From Catonella sp963539695 (GTDB taxonomy: Bacteria; Bacillota; Clostridia; Lachnospirales; Lachnospiraceae), in assembly GCA_963539695.1 (NCBI GenBank), contig CAUTOC010000003.1, forward strand, positions 1 through 64,000: a DNA stretch of 64,000 nt, read 5' to 3'. Positions 62,176-64,000 of this stretch are shown here, one piece after another. The notes under the pieces are model-generated. The model worked only from the letters and a program-made list of their open reading frames with translations. It searched no databases and had not been told where the DNA came from. The position numbers and the translations under genes were made by a program. Every line of letters starts with the position of its first letter. Position 1 is the stretch's first letter.

Positions 62176-63636
62176 ATGCGTCGTAAAGATTTTTTTCTTA
62201 GATGTGGGGTTGGAGCGGCAGTCATTGCCGCATCAGCGGTTATGCTTTCAAATAATAACGGAGTTCAGGCCGGAAGTAATGCAAAAGTAAGCGGACTTGC
62301 CGGTATTTCGCTTTTTGTAGATAATGCTTATGTTCAGGGGGAGAATAAGGTAGTTAAAGCGAAGCTTGATTCGGTCATTCCGGTAGATGAAGTGCTCAGT
62401 TCTTTTAATGCAAACGCAGTTACTGCTTTTTCGCTTGATACATCAGATTTAGAGGGTGTTACATCGGGTAGTAATGTTGAAGTGAATGACGATAAAACAG
62501 CAGCAGGAGAAAGTGTAACGGATACTGATGAAGACGGAAGTGAAGGCAACAAAACTGCTGACGAAATGGAATCTACGGAAGAAGAAGTAAAATCAAAATA
62601 TGAGAATATCGGTATTTCTATTGCAGATCCTTATGTTAATATAAGAAAAAAACCGGGTGAAGACAGTGAGATAATAGGTAAGCTTTATAAAGGAAGCAAA
62701 TGCGATATTATTAAAGATAAAGGTGACTGGGTTAAGATTGAGTCCGGTAATGCGAAGGGTTATATTAAGGAAGAGTTTTTAGCAAGAGGATTTGATGCCG
62801 AAAAACTTATAGGTGAGTATGGTACAAAGGTTGCTGAAGTTACTGTAGAAACTCTTAATGTAAGATTTGAAAATAATACAGAATCAAGAATAGCTACTCA
62901 AATTCCTATGGGAGAGAAACTCCTTGTATTAAAGAAAAAAGGTGACTGGTATGAGGTTGCTATAAATGATGGCGATGAAGATAGATTTACAGGTTGGGTT
63001 TTAAAAGATTTTGTAAAGGTTAAAATCCAGTGGAAACATGCGATTACAATTAAGGAAGAAAAAGCTGAAGAAGAGAGAAAGGCAGCAGCTGAGGCGGCTT
63101 TAGCGGCACAGCAGCAGGCTCTTGCAGCTGAGCAGGCAAGACAGCAGCAGATAGCGCAACAGCAGGCTGCTCAAAGACAAGCCCAGATAAATAATGAACA
63201 GACAAATAATACACAAAAAGAAGCGGTACAGCCTAAAGTTGAAGAAAAAGTACAGACAAGTGCAGGTGGAAGTGCAAAGGGACAGAGTATTGCAAATTTT
63301 GCACTTAACTTTGTAGGTAACCCTTATGTTTGGGGAGGAACAAGTCTTACAAGAGGATGTGACTGTTCAGGTTTTGCGATGTCGGTATATGCAAACTTCG
63401 GTATCGGTCTTAACAGAACATCAAGAGCTCAAGCTTCAAACGGTTATGCGGTAGGAATGAATGAACTGCAGGCAGGAGATTTAGTATTCTATGCAGCTAA
63501 TGGAAGAGGTATATCTCATGTGGCTATATATATTGGCGGAGGAAAAGTTGTACATGCAAGTACACCGCGTACAGGTATTATAGTTTCATCTGTATATCAT
63601 CAGTCACCATACTGTGCAAGAAGAATTGTAAGATAA
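62176..63636 (+). CDS. Secreted NlpC/P60 endopeptidase with two SH3 domains
   Basis: 486 residues. A signal peptide (about residues 1-32) is followed by an acidic, low-complexity stretch and two bacterial SH3 domains (ADPYVNIRKKPGEDSEIIGK from about residue 150, TVETLNVRFENNTESRIA from about 225). An Ala/Gln-rich linker (about 290-350) leads to the NlpC/P60 domain, with Cys397 in GCDCSGFAM, His448 in ISHVAIYIGG and His460. It is expected to cut the D-Glu-meso-DAP bond in peptidoglycan stems during cell separation or growth. AAGGAGG precedes the ATG. Confidence 0.92.
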   Translation: MRRKDFFLRCGVGAAVIAASAVMLSNNNGVQAGSNAKVSGLAGISLFVDNAYVQGENKVVKAKLDSVIPVDEVLSSFNANAVTAFSLDTSDLEGVTSGSNVEVNDDKTAAGESVTDTDEDGSEGNKTADEMESTEEEVKSKYENIGISIADPYVNIRKKPGEDSEIIGKLYKGSKCDIIKDKGDWVKIESGNAKGYIKEEFLARGFDAEKLIGEYGTKVAEVTVETLNVRFENNTESRIATQIPMGEKLLVLKKKGDWYEVAINDGDEDRFTGWVLKDFVKVKIQWKHAITIKEEKAEEERKAAAEAALAAQQQALAAEQARQQQIAQQQAAQRQAQINNEQTNNTQKEAVQPKVEEKVQTSAGGSAKGQSIANFALNFVGNPYVWGGTSLTRGCDCSGFAMSVYANFGIGLNRTSRAQASNGYAVGMNELQAGDLVFYAANGRGISHVAIYIGGGKVVHASTPRTGIIVSSVYHQSPYCARRIVR

Positions 63637-63659
63637 ATATTATTGACTTAAAATTTATG

Positions 63660-63701
63660 AACTGTTATATCAGCATATAATGCAGATATAACAGTTTTTT
63701 T
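63660..63701 (+). terminator. Terminator of NlpC/P60 gene
   Basis: AACTGTTATATC and GATATAACAGTT pair perfectly (12), followed by seven T. Confidence 0.9.
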
Positions 63702-63913
63702 GTTTTATTTCAATGAAATTTCAGGGATGTTTTCGGCGTTGTAAAAAATAAATTTTATCGGATATGTAAGTGAATTTGTCGGAATTTTCTGAATTAAATA
63801 AAGTCAATAAAAAACTTGATAAATTTTTCTTTGTGCAAACTATACAAAAATTGTCATCTAAGGAAACAACCGGTAAAAGTATATAATTGGAGAGAAATGG
63901 AAATTCACAATAC

Positions 63914-63984
63914 TTATCCACGCATATATAAAAGTTAAATGGCTAAATAAGAGGTTATTCACAGAGTTATCCACATTGTCCACA
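63914..63984 (+). other. DnaA-box cluster, probable edge of oriC
   Basis: Four boxes in the same orientation: TTATCCACG (63914), TTATTCACA (63955), perfect TTATCCACA (63967) and TTGTCCACA (63976), the last three nearly back to back. Such a cluster is characteristic of the replication origin upstream of dnaA in Firmicutes. The preceding ~210 bases are AT-rich without a gene and could include an unwinding element. dnaA itself would start beyond the window. Confidence 0.65.
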
Positions 63985-64000
63985 TAAATATAGGTGCTTA

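Noticed and set aside
63721..63921. Minus-strand 66-codon frame near the right edge
   Set aside because: It overlaps a DnaA box, has no ribosome binding site and shows no family features. AT-rich chance.
1..64000. CRISPR arrays, rRNA or tRNA genes, prophage modules
   Set aside because: No regularly spaced repeats, cloverleaf-like segments with conserved T-loop, or phage structural genes were noticed. A covariance-model search could still find a tRNA I missed.

Overview
The window comes from a low-GC Gram-positive of class Clostridia, most likely Lachnospiraceae. I infer this from the AT-rich composition, AAGGAG-type ribosome binding sites, the gene orders rpsF-ssb-rpsR, rpoB-rpoC and tsaC/ywlC-ywlE-rpiB, a CIRCE operator, a SAM-I riboswitch, and several families (DUF951, DUF4860, DUF6106-like) typical of that family. 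An oral genus such as Lachnoanaerobaculum would fit but cannot be fixed from sequence alone. No rRNA, tRNA or CRISPR array was seen.

Bases 1-20500 form a very AT-rich surface-glycan locus, all on the + strand. It encodes UDP-glucose dehydrogenase, an MsbA/PglK-like ABC flippase, and pseudaminic acid genes pseC-pseF-pseH-pseI-pseG (pseB is not in the window), followed by two GT4 glycosyltransferases. Next come a decayed MBOAT/SGNH fusion remnant, an intact-order MBOAT + SGNH (DltB/DltD-like) pair, a MaoC hydratase, a short-chain reductase, a GtrB-like polyprenyl-phosphate glycosyltransferase, a methyltransferase, a GT-C-like membrane protein, a GtrA protein, an FkbH-like enzyme and an acyl carrier protein. 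Four of these genes (MBOAT, MaoC, GtrB-like, methyltransferase) are interrupted at G9-G10 runs, and each would be restored by losing exactly one G. They look like poly-G contingency (phase-variable) loci, although systematic homopolymer over-calling must be excluded. The most interesting hypothesis is a phase-variable, Dlt-like acylation module in which FkbH replaces DltA as loader of the carrier protein.

Bases 20700-25330 hold an Xre regulator and a compact type IV pilus-like operon (PilC, four small membrane/pilin-like proteins, PilT) without a PilB. Bases 25330-37430 are core information genes: rpsF-ssb-rpsR with a probable S6:S18 leader, rpoB-rpoC with a 5' consensus promoter and an intergenic hairpin, a YoeB-type toxin remnant, a 32-residue membrane peptide, and htpG behind a CIRCE element. 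Bases 37600-46320 carry a secreted subtilase, a lipase-like hydrolase, a cyclic-nucleotide-binding protein of unknown role, an ABC-F ATPase and a small membrane protein.

Bases 46300-49650 have a LysR regulator, a decayed IS1634-like element and an Rpn-type nuclease. Bases 49680-57980 carry a DEAD-box helicase, threonylcarbamoyl-AMP synthase, a low-molecular-weight phosphatase, rpiB, an LD-carboxypeptidase, a PTS-IIC-like permease and a yedE-tusA-DUF3343 sulfur/selenium set. SAM-riboswitch-controlled metK follows, then a leftward group (nucleotidyltransferase, comFC, yvyF-like) and an NlpC/P60 cell-wall hydrolase. The last 90 bases contain four same-orientation DnaA boxes, suggesting that oriC/dnaA begins at the right edge.
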